NCBI GenBank assembly: GCA_945873145.1
Contig: CAMCBZ010000003.1
Span: forward strand, 62,001 to 126,000
Length of the DNA: 64,000 nt
From: an uncultured Prevotella sp.
Lineage (GTDB): Bacteria > Bacteroidota > Bacteroidia > Bacteroidales > Bacteroidaceae
Reading direction: 5' to 3'
The first letter of the stretch is position 1. Every line of letters starts with the position of its first letter. Positions 44,203 through 52,491 of this stretch are shown here, in pieces. Under the pieces are notes generated by a model. That model saw nothing but the letters and a program-made list of their open reading frames with translations, made no database searches and was not told the DNA's origin. The position numbers were made by a program, and so were the translations under genes.

Positions 44203-47200
44203 ATGCCAACACAGATACCACAGGAGTGGACACGGTTCATCCTTAAGGATGTGACCTTCGTCAACCTGATGATGCGACATATATATAATGTGCTCATCGT
44301 TGCCAACCCTTACGACGCCTTCATGCTTGAAGACGATGGGCGCGTGGAGGAAAAGATCTATAACGAGTATGCGCAGCTCGGACTGCGCTATCCGCCCACC
44401 TTCACCCAGGTGTCGACCATCGAGGAAGCCGAGAAAATTCTCAATTCCACAAAGATCGATCTTGTCATCTGTATGCCCGGCAACGCTGATAACGACGCTT
44501 TCACCGTGGCGCGAAGTATCAAGCAGAAGTTCCCCGACATCCACTGCGTGGTGCTCACGCCTTTCTCCCACGGCATCAGCAAACGCATGGAGAACGAGGA
44601 CCTGAGCATCTTCGACTATGTCTTTTGCTGGCTCGGCAACACCAACCTCATCCTCTCCATCGTCAAGCTCATTGAGGACAAGATGAACATCGACCACGAC
44701 ATCCAGGCGGCCGGCGTGCAGATGATTCTCCTTGTCGAGGACTCCATCCGCTTCTATTCCAGCATCCTGCCCAACCTCTACAACTATATCCTGCAGCAGA
44801 GTCAGAACTTCGCCACCGAGGCGCTCAACCGCCATGCCGCCACACTGCGTATGCGTGGTCGTCCAAAGGTGTTGCTGGCCCGTACCTACGATGAGGCCAT
44901 GCAGCTCTATGAGAAATACAAGGACAACTGCTTGGGCGTCATCAGCGATGTGCGCTTCCCCATCCATGCCCATCCCGAGCATCAGGGGGCCATGGGCGGC
45001 AACAAGGAAGAGAAAGACCCTGAAGCAGGCTTCAAACTCTTGGAGGCCATCCGACGCGAAGACGAATATGTGCCGCTGATCATGGAGAGTGCCGAATCTG
45101 CCAACCGTGAGCGGGCCGAAAGGGAAGGCTTTAAGTTCGTCGACAAGAATTCCAAGATGCTCAGCGTGGACCTGCGCCATCTCATGGAGGAGCACATGGG
45201 CTTTGGCGACTTCATCTTCCGTGATCCCAAGACCCACCGCGAGATTATGCGCATACATACCTTGAAGGAGTTGCAGGACAATATCTTCAAGATACCACGC
45301 GATTCCATGCTCTATCATATCTCGCGCAACCACATGAGTCGCTGGCTCTGCGCCCGTGCCATCTTCCCCGTGAGCAACTTTCTCAAGCATGTCACGTGGC
45401 ATAAACTCCAGGATGTGGATGCTCACCGACAGATCATCTTCGATGCCATCGTGCAGTATCGTCACATGAAAAACCTCGGCGTGGTGGCTGTCTTCGATCG
45501 TGGCAAGTTCGACCGCTATGCCCATTTCGCGCGTATCGGCGACGGCTCGCTTGGCGGCAAGGGACGTGGCTTGGCTTTCCTCGACAACATCATCAAGACG
45601 CACCCCGACTTCAACCGCTTCAGTGGCGCCACCGTGCAGATACCCAAAACCGTGGTACTCTGCACCGATGTCTTTGATCAGTTCATGGAGCAGAACAATC
45701 TCTATGACATTGCGCTCAGTGATGCGCCCGACGAAGTCATCCTCCAGCACTTTCTGGAGGCGCAGTTGCCTGACAGCTACATCGCCGACTTCTTCACCTT
45801 CTTCGAGGCAACCCACAGTCCTATCGCCATTCGCTCCAGCTCGCTGCTTGAGGACAGCCACTACCAGCCTTTCGCCGGTATCTATTCTACGTATATGATT
45901 CCCAACCTCGACGACAAGTACGAGATGCTTCGTATGCTTGCCGCTGCTATCAAGAGCGTGTATGCCTCGGTCTATTACCGCGACTCAAAGGCTTACATGA
46001 CGGCGACGTCCAATGTCATTGACCAGGAGAAGATGGCTGTCGTGTTGCAGGAAGTAGTCGGACAGAACCATGGCGACCGCTACTATCCCACCATGTCGGG
46101 TGTGCTGCGCTCGCTCAACTACTACCCTGTGGGTGAGGAGAAGGCTGAGGAAGGCATCGCCTCGCTGGCGCTCGGATTGGGCAAGTATATCGTCGACGGC
46201 GGGCAGACTTTGCGCGTCTCGCCCTGGCATCCCCACCAGGTCATGCAGCTCTCTGAGATGGAGACGGCACTGCGCGAGACCCAGACACGCTTCTATGCAC
46301 TCGACATGAAGCGTGATGTGGGCAGTGACTTCAAGGTGGATGACGGATTCAATATCCTCAACCTGCGTGTCAAGGAAGCCGAGAAGGACGGTACACTGCA
46401 ATATATCGCGTCGACCTATGACCCTTATGATCAGGTCATCCGCGACGGTGTCTATGAGGGCGGCCGCAAGGTGATCTCGTTCTGTGGCGTGCTCCAGCAG
46501 GATGTGTTTCCTCTGCCCGAGATCATGCAGATGTCGATGAAGTATGGCGCTGAGGCCATGCGACGCCCGGTGGAAATAGAGTTTGCATGTAACCTCAACG
46601 CTGACCGCACGGGCGACTTCTATCTCTTGCAGATACGTCCGATCGTTGACAGCAAGCAGACGCTTGTCGAGGACGTGGCGGCATTGCCCGATGATGAATG
46701 TCTGTTGCGCAGTCACCGTTCACTGGGTCACGGTATCGTTGACGATGTGACCGATGTGGTCTATGTGAAATACGACGACCACTTCACGGCGATGAACAAT
46801 CCTGCTGTGGCCAATGAAATAGAGCATATCAACCGGCAGATGATCGACGAGGGACGTGGCTATGTGCTCATTGGTCCCGGACGGTGGGGCTCCAGCGACC
46901 CGTGGCTCGGCGTACCTGTGAAGTGGCCGCATATCTCTGCGGCCAAGGTGATCGTGGAGGTGGCACTGAAAAACTATCGTGTAGATCCCAGCCAAGGCAC
47001 TCATTTCTTCCAAAATCTCACTTCGTTTGGCGTGGGCTATTTCACCATCGACACCAATCAAAGTGCTGACCAGGGCGGTATGGTGCGCAAGGATCTTCTC
47101 GACGCCATGCCCGCAGTGGAGGAAACACAATACGTGCGTCACGTCCGCTTCAACCGTCCGCTGAGAATACTCATGGACGGAACCAAGCAGGAAGGAGCGA

Positions 47201-47223
47201 TAACAATGTTGAATGTTGAGTGA
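44203..47223 (+). CDS. Receiver-domain / PEP-pyruvate-binding (PPDK N-type ATP-grasp) fusion protein
   Basis: 1006 residues. Residues about 25-160 look like a degenerate receiver domain (NVLIVANPYDAFMLEDDGRV...). Residues about 175-320 are a better one: ILLVEDSIRFYSS with Glu179-Asp180, GVISDVRFPIHAHP with Asp249 as phosphoacceptor candidate, and FKFVDKNSKML with Lys315. Residues about 440-810 form the PEP/pyruvate-binding ATP-grasp: RIGDGSLGGKGRGLAFL, SPIAIRSSSLLEDSHYQPFA and LLQIRPIVDSKQT. The last 200 residues (GYVLIGPGRWGSSDPWLGVP...) are a separate conserved block. No phosphohistidine (G-G-x3-H) domain and no PEP-binding barrel are seen, so it is not an ordinary PEP synthase. Often annotated as phosphoenolpyruvate synthase; the true substrate is unknown. 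Confidence 0.82.
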   Translation: MPTQIPQEWTRFILKDVTFVNLMMRHIYNVLIVANPYDAFMLEDDGRVEEKIYNEYAQLGLRYPPTFTQVSTIEEAEKILNSTKIDLVICMPGNADNDAFTVARSIKQKFPDIHCVVLTPFSHGISKRMENEDLSIFDYVFCWLGNTNLILSIVKLIEDKMNIDHDIQAAGVQMILLVEDSIRFYSSILPNLYNYILQQSQNFATEALNRHAATLRMRGRPKVLLARTYDEAMQLYEKYKDNCLGVISDVRFPIHAHPEHQGAMGGNKEEKDPEAGFKLLEAIRREDEYVPLIMESAESANRERAEREGFKFVDKNSKMLSVDLRHLMEEHMGFGDFIFRDPKTHREIMRIHTLKELQDNIFKIPRDSMLYHISRNHMSRWLCARAIFPVSNFLKHVTWHKLQDVDAHRQIIFDAIVQYRHMKNLGVVAVFDRGKFDRYAHFARIGDGSLGGKGRGLAFLDNIIKTHPDFNRFSGATVQIPKTVVLCTDVFDQFMEQNNLYDIALSDAPDEVILQHFLEAQLPDSYIADFFTFFEATHSPIAIRSSSLLEDSHYQPFAGIYSTYMIPNLDDKYEMLRMLAAAIKSVYASVYYRDSKAYMTATSNVIDQEKMAVVLQEVVGQNHGDRYYPTMSGVLRSLNYYPVGEEKAEEGIASLALGLGKYIVDGGQTLRVSPWHPHQVMQLSEMETALRETQTRFYALDMKRDVGSDFKVDDGFNILNLRVKEAEKDGTLQYIASTYDPYDQVIRDGVYEGGRKVISFCGVLQQDVFPLPEIMQMSMKYGAEAMRRPVEIEFACNLNADRTGDFYLLQIRPIVDSKQTLVEDVAALPDDECLLRSHRSLGHGIVDDVTDVVYVKYDDHFTAMNNPAVANEIEHINRQMIDEGRGYVLIGPGRWGSSDPWLGVPVKWPHISAAKVIVEVALKNYRVDPSQGTHFFQNLTSFGVGYFTIDTNQSADQGGMVRKDLLDAMPAVEETQYVRHVRFNRPLRILMDGTKQEGAITMLNVE

Positions 47224-47231
47224 TGAATGAT

Positions 47232-47262
47232 GAGTTGTTCAGTGTTGAATGCTGAGCAACTC
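47232..47262 (+). terminator. Stem-loop after the fusion gene
   Basis: GAGTTGTTCAG (47232-47242) pairs with CTGAGCAACTC (47252-47262), one G-T pair. No strong T-run. TGTTGAATG(T/C)TGAG occurs just before and inside the loop, hinting at local duplication. Confidence 0.5.
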
Positions 47263-47361
47263 GTCACTTAATAATTATTAATTTCTTTAGGTTGGAATAA
47301 CAACGAATAGGAAAAACGGCTATATTTGCATTTGATATGAACATCTCTTAGAAGTAAGCCT

Positions 47362-47811
47362 ATGAACATCATTAGGAGAATTGCTGTCGCTGTTGTCTGC
47401 TTGTTGATGGCAGTGGGTAGTCTCGAAGCGAAAAGACCATTTGTGAGGGTCAATGGCTTCGAGGTGAGCAAGCATGTGACGGCCATAGAGATGGAAGGCA
47501 ATATGATGTCGTTGCGGTGGAACGACAATACAGTCATGCGGGGACGGTTGGCCGATGTGATGATCAATCTTGCTTGCCGCGACTGTGTCGACAAGGCCCG
47601 CATCGTTTCTGTCAGTGGCGTACAAGCCTCAAAGATGCGTGTAGAGGGGCTGACGCTTGGCTCTACTTACTCTCTTTATGACTTAATGGGTAATTGTCTG
47701 GGCACCCGCACGGTCGACAGTCCTATTCTTTCTGTAGACATCAGCCGTCTCACTACAGGCATCTACTTGCTCAAGTGCCAGAGTCTCGTGATGAAGTTTG
47801 TCAAGGGATAG
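47362..47811 (+). CDS. Small secreted protein with type IX-like C-terminal tail
   Basis: 149 residues (MNIIRRIAVAVVCLLMAVGS): signal peptide cleaved near EAK. The middle has WNDNTVMRGRLADVMINLAC and a Cys-x2-Cys. The last 60 residues (LTLGSTYSLYDLMGNCLGTR...LTTGIYLLKCQSLVMKFVKG) have the pattern of a type IX secretion (Por) sorting domain: YxLyDxxG, then tGiYllk near the end and a basic end. There is little mature protein besides. A TATATTTG at 47321-47328 is the likely -7 element. No known function. Confidence 0.6.
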   Translation: MNIIRRIAVAVVCLLMAVGSLEAKRPFVRVNGFEVSKHVTAIEMEGNMMSLRWNDNTVMRGRLADVMINLACRDCVDKARIVSVSGVQASKMRVEGLTLGSTYSLYDLMGNCLGTRTVDSPILSVDISRLTTGIYLLKCQSLVMKFVKG

Positions 47812-47838
47812 GATAGGGGGGAAGCCTCTCCCCCCTCA

Positions 47839-47859
47839 CCCCTCCCCAAGAGGGAGGGG
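47839..47859. terminator. GC-rich hairpin between the secreted and FMN-binding genes
   Basis: CCCCTCCC (47839-47846) pairs with GGGAGGGG (47852-47859) over five bases. C-rich flank (CTCTCCCCCCTCA) upstream; no T-run. The sequence type is a common dispersed element in related genomes, by recollection only. Confidence 0.45.
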
Positions 47860-47983
47860 AGTGATTACATTCAAGGGGTGATCTCTTTACCGGTCTACAG
47901 ACGATAAGACCGTTGAAAGGAAAGTGTTGAGAGGTGCATTGCTAAAAGATGTTTCTTTTTTCCGATATTCTTTTTTTATTGAG

Positions 47984-47991
47984 TACCTTTG
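47984..47991 (+). promoter_or_regulatory. -7 element of the FMN-binding protein gene
   Basis: TACCTTTG, 21 bp before the ATG at 48013; a T-rich tract fills the -33 position. Confidence 0.55.
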
Positions 47992-48012
47992 CGTCCCTAA
48001 CAGAAAGAAGTA

Positions 48013-49083
48013 ATGAAGAAGAAACTATCACAAATTCTTAGTCTCATTGTTTGTTTGCTGATGGTGGCTGCTGTCTCCCTGCGTCGTGACGGCAAGTTGC
48101 TGGGACATGATTTTCGTACCAAGCAAAAGGTAGAGACTTCAGTGAAGAACGATACCCTGCGCATAGAGCCCGACGGCACCATGGTCATCAACACCACCAG
48201 CCTGGGAAAAGACATCTCGGGCTATGGTGGAGCAGTGCCGTTGGAGATCTATGTCAATAAGAAAGGCGTCATCACACAGGTGAAGGCTTTGCCCAATGGC
48301 GAGACGCCGGAGTTCTTTGGCCGTGCGAGTGCACTGTTCAATGCGTGGAAAGGCAAGAGTCTGAAGGAAGCCGAGACAATGCAAGTCGACGCTGTCTCGG
48401 GAGCAACCTATTCGTCCAAGGCGATCATAGCTAATATGCAGCGCGGACTGCAATACGCCGACAAGGCCAGTGCAAAGGCTCAGACGAGTATGCAGTTTGA
48501 CTTCAGTGCGAAGAACATTGCGGGCCTTGTAGTAGCGCTGATGGCTGCCATCATCCCGCTCTTCATCAAGAACCGCCGCTATCGCATCGTGCAACAAGTG
48601 CTCAACATCGTCGTGCTGGGCTTCTGGTGCGGCACGATGGTGTCCTATAGTGCGATCATTGGCTATATGTCCAATGGTATGAATGTAGTCTCCTTGCTGT
48701 TGCCTTGTGTGTTGCTCGTCATTGCCTTCCTTTATCCCATGTTCGGTAAGAAGAACTACTACTGCAATCATGTTTGTCCCTACGGCAGTTTGCAGGAGCT
48801 GCTGGGTAAGACTGTCCGCTACAAGGTGAAGATCAGTGGCAAGACCATCAGACGTCTCGATACCTTCCGCAAGGTGTTGTGGGGTGCGCTCATGGTGTGC
48901 TTGTGGACAGGACTGTGGTTTGACTGGGTCAACTACGAGCCGTTCTCGGCGTTCATGGTGGAGTCCGCTTCTTGGGTCGTCATCGCCATCGCACTGGCCT
49001 TTGCCCTTCTCTCTGCCATCGTCATGCGCCCTTATTGTCGCTTCGTGTGCCCGATGGGTAGTATGTTCAAAGTGGTGGGTTAA
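48013..49083 (+). CDS. Membrane FMN-binding / 4Fe-4S protein (NosR/NapH-like)
   Basis: 356 residues. N-terminal anchor (residues 8-22), then a periplasmic FMN-binding domain (about 60-160) with VDAVSGATYSSKA; Thr132 is the expected site of covalent FMN attachment by ApbE. Then four to five membrane helices (KNIAGLVVALMAAIIPLFIK onward) and two Cys-x3-Cys-Pro motifs (CNHVCPYG, Cys251/Cys255, and CRFVCPMG, Cys342/Cys346), as in NosR and NapH-type electron carriers. Suggests transfer of electrons across the inner membrane to a periplasmic flavin. The protein ends shortly after the second motif. Its last four bases overlap the convergent GH43 gene. Confidence 0.82.
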   Translation: MKKKLSQILSLIVCLLMVAAVSLRRDGKLLGHDFRTKQKVETSVKNDTLRIEPDGTMVINTTSLGKDISGYGGAVPLEIYVNKKGVITQVKALPNGETPEFFGRASALFNAWKGKSLKEAETMQVDAVSGATYSSKAIIANMQRGLQYADKASAKAQTSMQFDFSAKNIAGLVVALMAAIIPLFIKNRRYRIVQQVLNIVVLGFWCGTMVSYSAIIGYMSNGMNVVSLLLPCVLLVIAFLYPMFGKKNYYCNHVCPYGSLQELLGKTVRYKVKISGKTIRRLDTFRKVLWGALMVCLWTGLWFDWVNYEPFSAFMVESASWVVIAIALAFALLSAIVMRPYCRFVCPMGSMFKVVG

Positions 49084-50732
49084 AGCCTCTCCACTCTGAA
49101 CCAGTCGACATCCATCCAGCCTCGGTTGCCCGTGGTGCCGGGACGCATGCTGACGAAGCCCATCTTGGCACCTATCCACTTACCTTTTCTGAGCGTGAAG
49201 GTGTCGCCGGCTGTGCGATAGTGCTTGTTGTCGAGGCTGTAGGAGAAGTGGGTCTGTCCCTTGTCGATGCTGATCCGAAGGTATATGTCCTCATGGATGG
49301 CGGGAGAGTAGGGGATGGTGTCTACCTCGGTAGGCTCCAAGGTAGCCAGAATCTTCTCCGTTTCTTTCCCTTGTCGGTCAGCATCCTTGCAGTTGATTTG
49401 CAGTAGTTCGAATTTCTTGCCCTCTCTTCTGCAGACGAGTGCCTGGTAGTTCATACCCATCACGACAACCCCGGCATACTGACCGTCGCTCTTGGCCGAG
49501 ATGCGTACCTTGCCCGTGGCTGTGAACTTAGGAGCCGGAAGCTTTTGCAGGAGCAGGTTGCCTGCCTGCCACAGTCCGTTGCCTGGCAGTTCATCAGCGT
49601 TGTAGAGTCGTAGGGTGCCGTTGGCGGTTGGCATACCCCATAGTGGGTTGTAGTTGGCCTGCCACTGCCATTGCAATCCGAGTTCCCCAGTGTTGAACTC
49701 ATCAGACTCTTGTGGGTTGACCCGCGTCTTGGCGTTGCTCTTTGGTTTGCGCCAGGTGGCGTAAGGCTCACCGCAACCGTCACCGTCCTTGTCATTGCCG
49801 ATCACCGGCCAGCCGCCTTTCCATGTCATTGGTTGCAGATAGACGACACGTCCATAGGCATTGCGGTCGTTGAAGTGGAGAAACCAGTCCTCGCCCAGTG
49901 CTGTGTGCACCCATGCACCCTGATGAGGACCATTGATGTCGGTGTGTCCCTGGTGCATCACCGTGCGTGCCTCATAAGGTCCGAAAGGCGTCCGTGAGCG
50001 CATGGCCAGTTGCCAACCGTGCTCCACACCACCGGCCGGACAGAGAATCCAGTACCAACCGTCGTGCTGATAGAGCTTCGGCCCCTCTGTGGTGTGGTTG
50101 ACCTGCCCGCCGTCGTAGACAATGCGTGGCGCGCTGATGGCGTGGCTGCCGTCGGCAGAGAGCTCCCACATGGTGAGCACGCTGTTGAATCCCGCTCTGC
50201 TGCCGGCCCAGCCATTGACGAGATAGCAGTGCCCGCTCTCGTCCCATAGCGGACAGGAGTCGATGAGACCTTTTCCGGGAATGACACATTCCGGCTCACT
50301 CCAAGGTCCCTTAGGCTGCCGTGCCCTTACGCGCATGATGCCTTGGTCGGGATCTCCCCAATAGATAAGGTATTCCCCATTGTGATAGCGGATCGCCGGA
50401 GCCCACACGCCTTTGCCGTGCTGAGGCTTGCTGAATAGCGAGTCGGGCTGTTGGCGGTTGAGAGCATAACCGATGATCTCCCAGTTGACGAGATCTTTGG
50501 AGTGCAGGATGGGCAGTCCGGGAATGCAGTTGAAGCTGCTTGCCGTCAGATAATAGTCGTCACCGACAGCGATCGCGTCAGGATCACTATAGTCGGCGAA
50601 GAGTACTGGATTCTTGTACATGCCGTTGCCCAAGTCCGGATCCCAGACCTTGGAATGGTATTGTGCTGAGGCCGGGAGCAGTCCCACGCCGGCACAGAAC
50701 AGGAGTGTGAGAAAGAGAGCTTTCTTTTTCAT
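49080..50732 (-). CDS. GH43 family glycoside hydrolase (beta-xylosidase/arabinofuranosidase)
   Basis: 550 residues (MKKKALFLTLLFCAGVGLLP), signal peptide ending near SAQ. Five-bladed propeller domain: general base Asp50 in FADYSDPDAIAVGDDYY, a second acid in LIDSCPLWDESGHCY and the general acid Glu in NHTTEGPKLYQHDGW. The C-terminal half (about 330-550) is the beta-sandwich of the beta-xylosidase type (LQWQWQANYNPLWGMPTANG...VDWFRVERL). Acts on xylan, arabinoxylan or arabinan side chains. Last gene of the minus-strand cluster after GH88. Confidence 0.88.
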   Translation of the reverse strand: MKKKALFLTLLFCAGVGLLPASAQYHSKVWDPDLGNGMYKNPVLFADYSDPDAIAVGDDYYLTASSFNCIPGLPILHSKDLVNWEIIGYALNRQQPDSLFSKPQHGKGVWAPAIRYHNGEYLIYWGDPDQGIMRVRARQPKGPWSEPECVIPGKGLIDSCPLWDESGHCYLVNGWAGSRAGFNSVLTMWELSADGSHAISAPRIVYDGGQVNHTTEGPKLYQHDGWYWILCPAGGVEHGWQLAMRSRTPFGPYEARTVMHQGHTDINGPHQGAWVHTALGEDWFLHFNDRNAYGRVVYLQPMTWKGGWPVIGNDKDGDGCGEPYATWRKPKSNAKTRVNPQESDEFNTGELGLQWQWQANYNPLWGMPTANGTLRLYNADELPGNGLWQAGNLLLQKLPAPKFTATGKVRISAKSDGQYAGVVVMGMNYQALVCRREGKKFELLQINCKDADRQGKETEKILATLEPTEVDTIPYSPAIHEDIYLRISIDKGQTHFSYSLDNKHYRTAGDTFTLRKGKWIGAKMGFVSMRPGTTGNRGWMDVDWFRVERL

Positions 50733-50811
50733 CGGTTCATCAATTTAGGTTCTTTTGGTAAACAGGATAACTTAGTGGCTATTGTTTGTTTACTTTACTA
50801 ACGTGCACACC

Positions 50812-52056
50812 TTATTTAATATTGCGTAATCTCAGCAGTGCTTCGAGATAATAATAGTCGGCATAGACGATGCTGGCGTCGATCTCGCTGCCTGCCGGAT
50901 GGTGTCCGGTGGAGTGAAGCAGGAAGGCGTCGTTGCACTTGCCGCTGAAATATTCGGGAGAACTCAGTTGGCGGAGCATCTCGACAGCCTTTTCGCGATA
51001 TTGCTGTCCCTTTTGCCCTCCGACGTACTGTTGCAGTTCCAACAGCGCGTCAGCCACCACGCAGGCCGCACTGGCATCTTTTGGTGCCTCCGGGTCAGGA
51101 TCGTCGAAGTCCCACTTGGGTATCAGATCTCCCTCGGGCAAGCGGCTGAGATAGTAGTCTGCCACCTTTTGCGCAAAGTTGAGAAACACCTTTTCGTGGG
51201 TATAGCGGTAGACCATCGTATAGCCATAGACGGCCCAGCCCTGTCCGCGGGCCCAGGTGCTGTTGTCGGCATAGCCCTGATGGGTGACACCCTTGATGAA
51301 GTCGCCCGTCAGGGTGTCGTAGACCGCCACATGATAACAGCCGCCATCGGGACGGAAGTGGTGCTTCATCGTGGTCTTGGCGTGCATGACGGCGATGTCG
51401 TAGAGCAGAGGATTGCCACCGTGGCGGGAAGCCCAGAAGAGCAGGTCGAGGTTCATCATGTTGTCCATGATGGTGTTGTGACCGCCGAACATCTTCACGT
51501 TGCGGGGCCAGCTGAGTATTGTGCCGACGAGGGGACGGAAGAGAGTGGCCAGTGAGTCTGCAGCGTCGAGCAGCGTCTGGCGGTAGGTGGCATTATGGTT
51601 GAGCTCATAGCCCTTGCCGAAAGAGCAAAAGGTGATGAATCCCAAGTCGTGGTCATAGACAGGACGATAGACGCACGACCGTAGCGCCGCCGTATAGCCT
51701 TCGGCTGCTTGTCCGACGATGCTGTCGTGAGAGTAGCCATAGTCCATCCACAAAATGCCGGGCCAGAATCCCGAGCACCATTCTTCGGCTGTCGCTTTTC
51801 GGCAGTTCCAAGCTTTTTGCTTGTCGCCATGAAGGATGTTGCGCGGCTCCATGGTGTAGTCCAGCGTGCCGTCGGGCTTTTGCAGGTCGCGCAGCGCCTG
51901 TCTCACCTTCTGATGACAGCGTTGCAGCTGCTGGTCGACTTGAAACGAAGAGTCGGCATGGCCGGTGAGAGCAAACACCGAGAATAGGAGTACCAAAGTG
52001 GAGATCTTGAGAAGGCGATGAGGCTTGTACATCTTGAAGATTGGATTTCTTTGCAT
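50812..52056 (-). CDS. GH88 unsaturated glucuronyl/galacturonyl hydrolase
   Basis: 414 residues from ATG 52056; ATG 52032 (MYKPHRLLKISTLVLLFSVF) gives a tidier signal peptide and is a good alternative. The (alpha/alpha)6 barrel of GH88 is visible: EEWCSGFWPGILWMDYGYSH, FGGHNTIMDNMMNLDLLFWA with the Asp that aligns with a catalytic Asp, and WARGQGWAVYGYTMVYRYT. Hydrolyses unsaturated uronic acids released by polysaccharide lyases, so it fits the truncated lyase gene upstream. Lies 85 to 110 bp after the small RNA terminator. Confidence 0.85.
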   Translation of the reverse strand: MQRNPIFKMYKPHRLLKISTLVLLFSVFALTGHADSSFQVDQQLQRCHQKVRQALRDLQKPDGTLDYTMEPRNILHGDKQKAWNCRKATAEEWCSGFWPGILWMDYGYSHDSIVGQAAEGYTAALRSCVYRPVYDHDLGFITFCSFGKGYELNHNATYRQTLLDAADSLATLFRPLVGTILSWPRNVKMFGGHNTIMDNMMNLDLLFWASRHGGNPLLYDIAVMHAKTTMKHHFRPDGGCYHVAVYDTLTGDFIKGVTHQGYADNSTWARGQGWAVYGYTMVYRYTHEKVFLNFAQKVADYYLSRLPEGDLIPKWDFDDPDPEAPKDASAACVVADALLELQQYVGGQKGQQYREKAVEMLRQLSSPEYFSGKCNDAFLLHSTGHHPAGSEIDASIVYADYYYLEALLRLRNIK

Positions 52057-52117
52057 AGAAGTGGTAACTAATAGTTTTTTAATATATAGTACGAATGTCC
52101 CCGGTAATATACGTAGA

Positions 52118-52154
52118 TAAAAAAAGACAGCCTGGAATCACTTCCAAGCTGTCT
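52118..52154 (-). terminator. Intrinsic terminator upstream of GH88
   Basis: Read on the minus strand, AGACAGC (52154-52148) pairs with GCTGTCT (52131-52125) with GGAA/TTCC in the upper stem, followed by TTTTTTT. It ends about 60 bp before the GH88 start. Confidence 0.9.
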
Positions 52155-52322
52155 CGTATCTGAAATTTGTAATTTTCAATGTAGAGCGACGATTCGCTCC
52201 TTTTGGTTATCCTACAATCTTATTCTTTACCTTTTACTAATACCTTACTGATTACAATCTTAAACCTAATAACTAAAAACCTAAATCTATTACTAACCTA
52301 AACAATCTATTAACCTTTTGAC
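52119..52322 (-). ncRNA. Candidate small RNA or leader RNA, about 200 nt, C-depleted
   Basis: A minus-strand promoter element TACCTTTG (52334-52327) and a strong terminator (52154-52118) bound a segment without any ATG on that strand. The predicted transcript has one C in 113 nt (52319-52207), AGGUU at 52316, 52299, 52282 and 52267 (spacing 17, 17, 15) and AGAUUG at 52308, 52260 and 52220. It ends with the hairpin GAGCGA-AUCG-UCGCUC (52199-52184) and the terminator hairpin. It may be a free small RNA or an attenuated leader for the GH88-GH43 genes. No match to a known family could be checked. Confidence 0.55.
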
Positions 52323-52326
52323 ACTG

Positions 52327-52352
52327 CAAAGGTACGACGAATTCTTCGTACC
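52327..52352 (-). promoter_or_regulatory. Promoter with overlapping dyad (candidate operator)
   Basis: GGTACGA (52331-52337) and TCGTACC (52346-52352) form a perfect 7-bp dyad with an 8-bp centre. The dyad covers the TACCTTTG element (52334-52327, minus strand), as an operator would. Confidence 0.55.
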
Positions 52353-52491
52353 CTCGAATATTTTCTGTAAGAACTATCTTTTTTTCCGTCTTTCTTAATC
52401 TAAATCAAGTCGCTGTGTGCGATAACAACAGCAAGTTATGCCTTTTCTGCGTTTTTGATGATGCGGAGGGCTAAAACAGAGCACCGTGTTT

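Noticed and set aside
43957..45861. 634-codon open frame antisense to the receiver/PEP-pyruvate-binding gene
   Set aside because: The plus-strand protein has clear domains over the same bases; the antisense product resembles none and has no promoter.
47839..47859. Intrinsic terminator for the secreted protein gene
   Set aside because: GC-rich hairpin is present but no T-run; kept only as a low-confidence hairpin.
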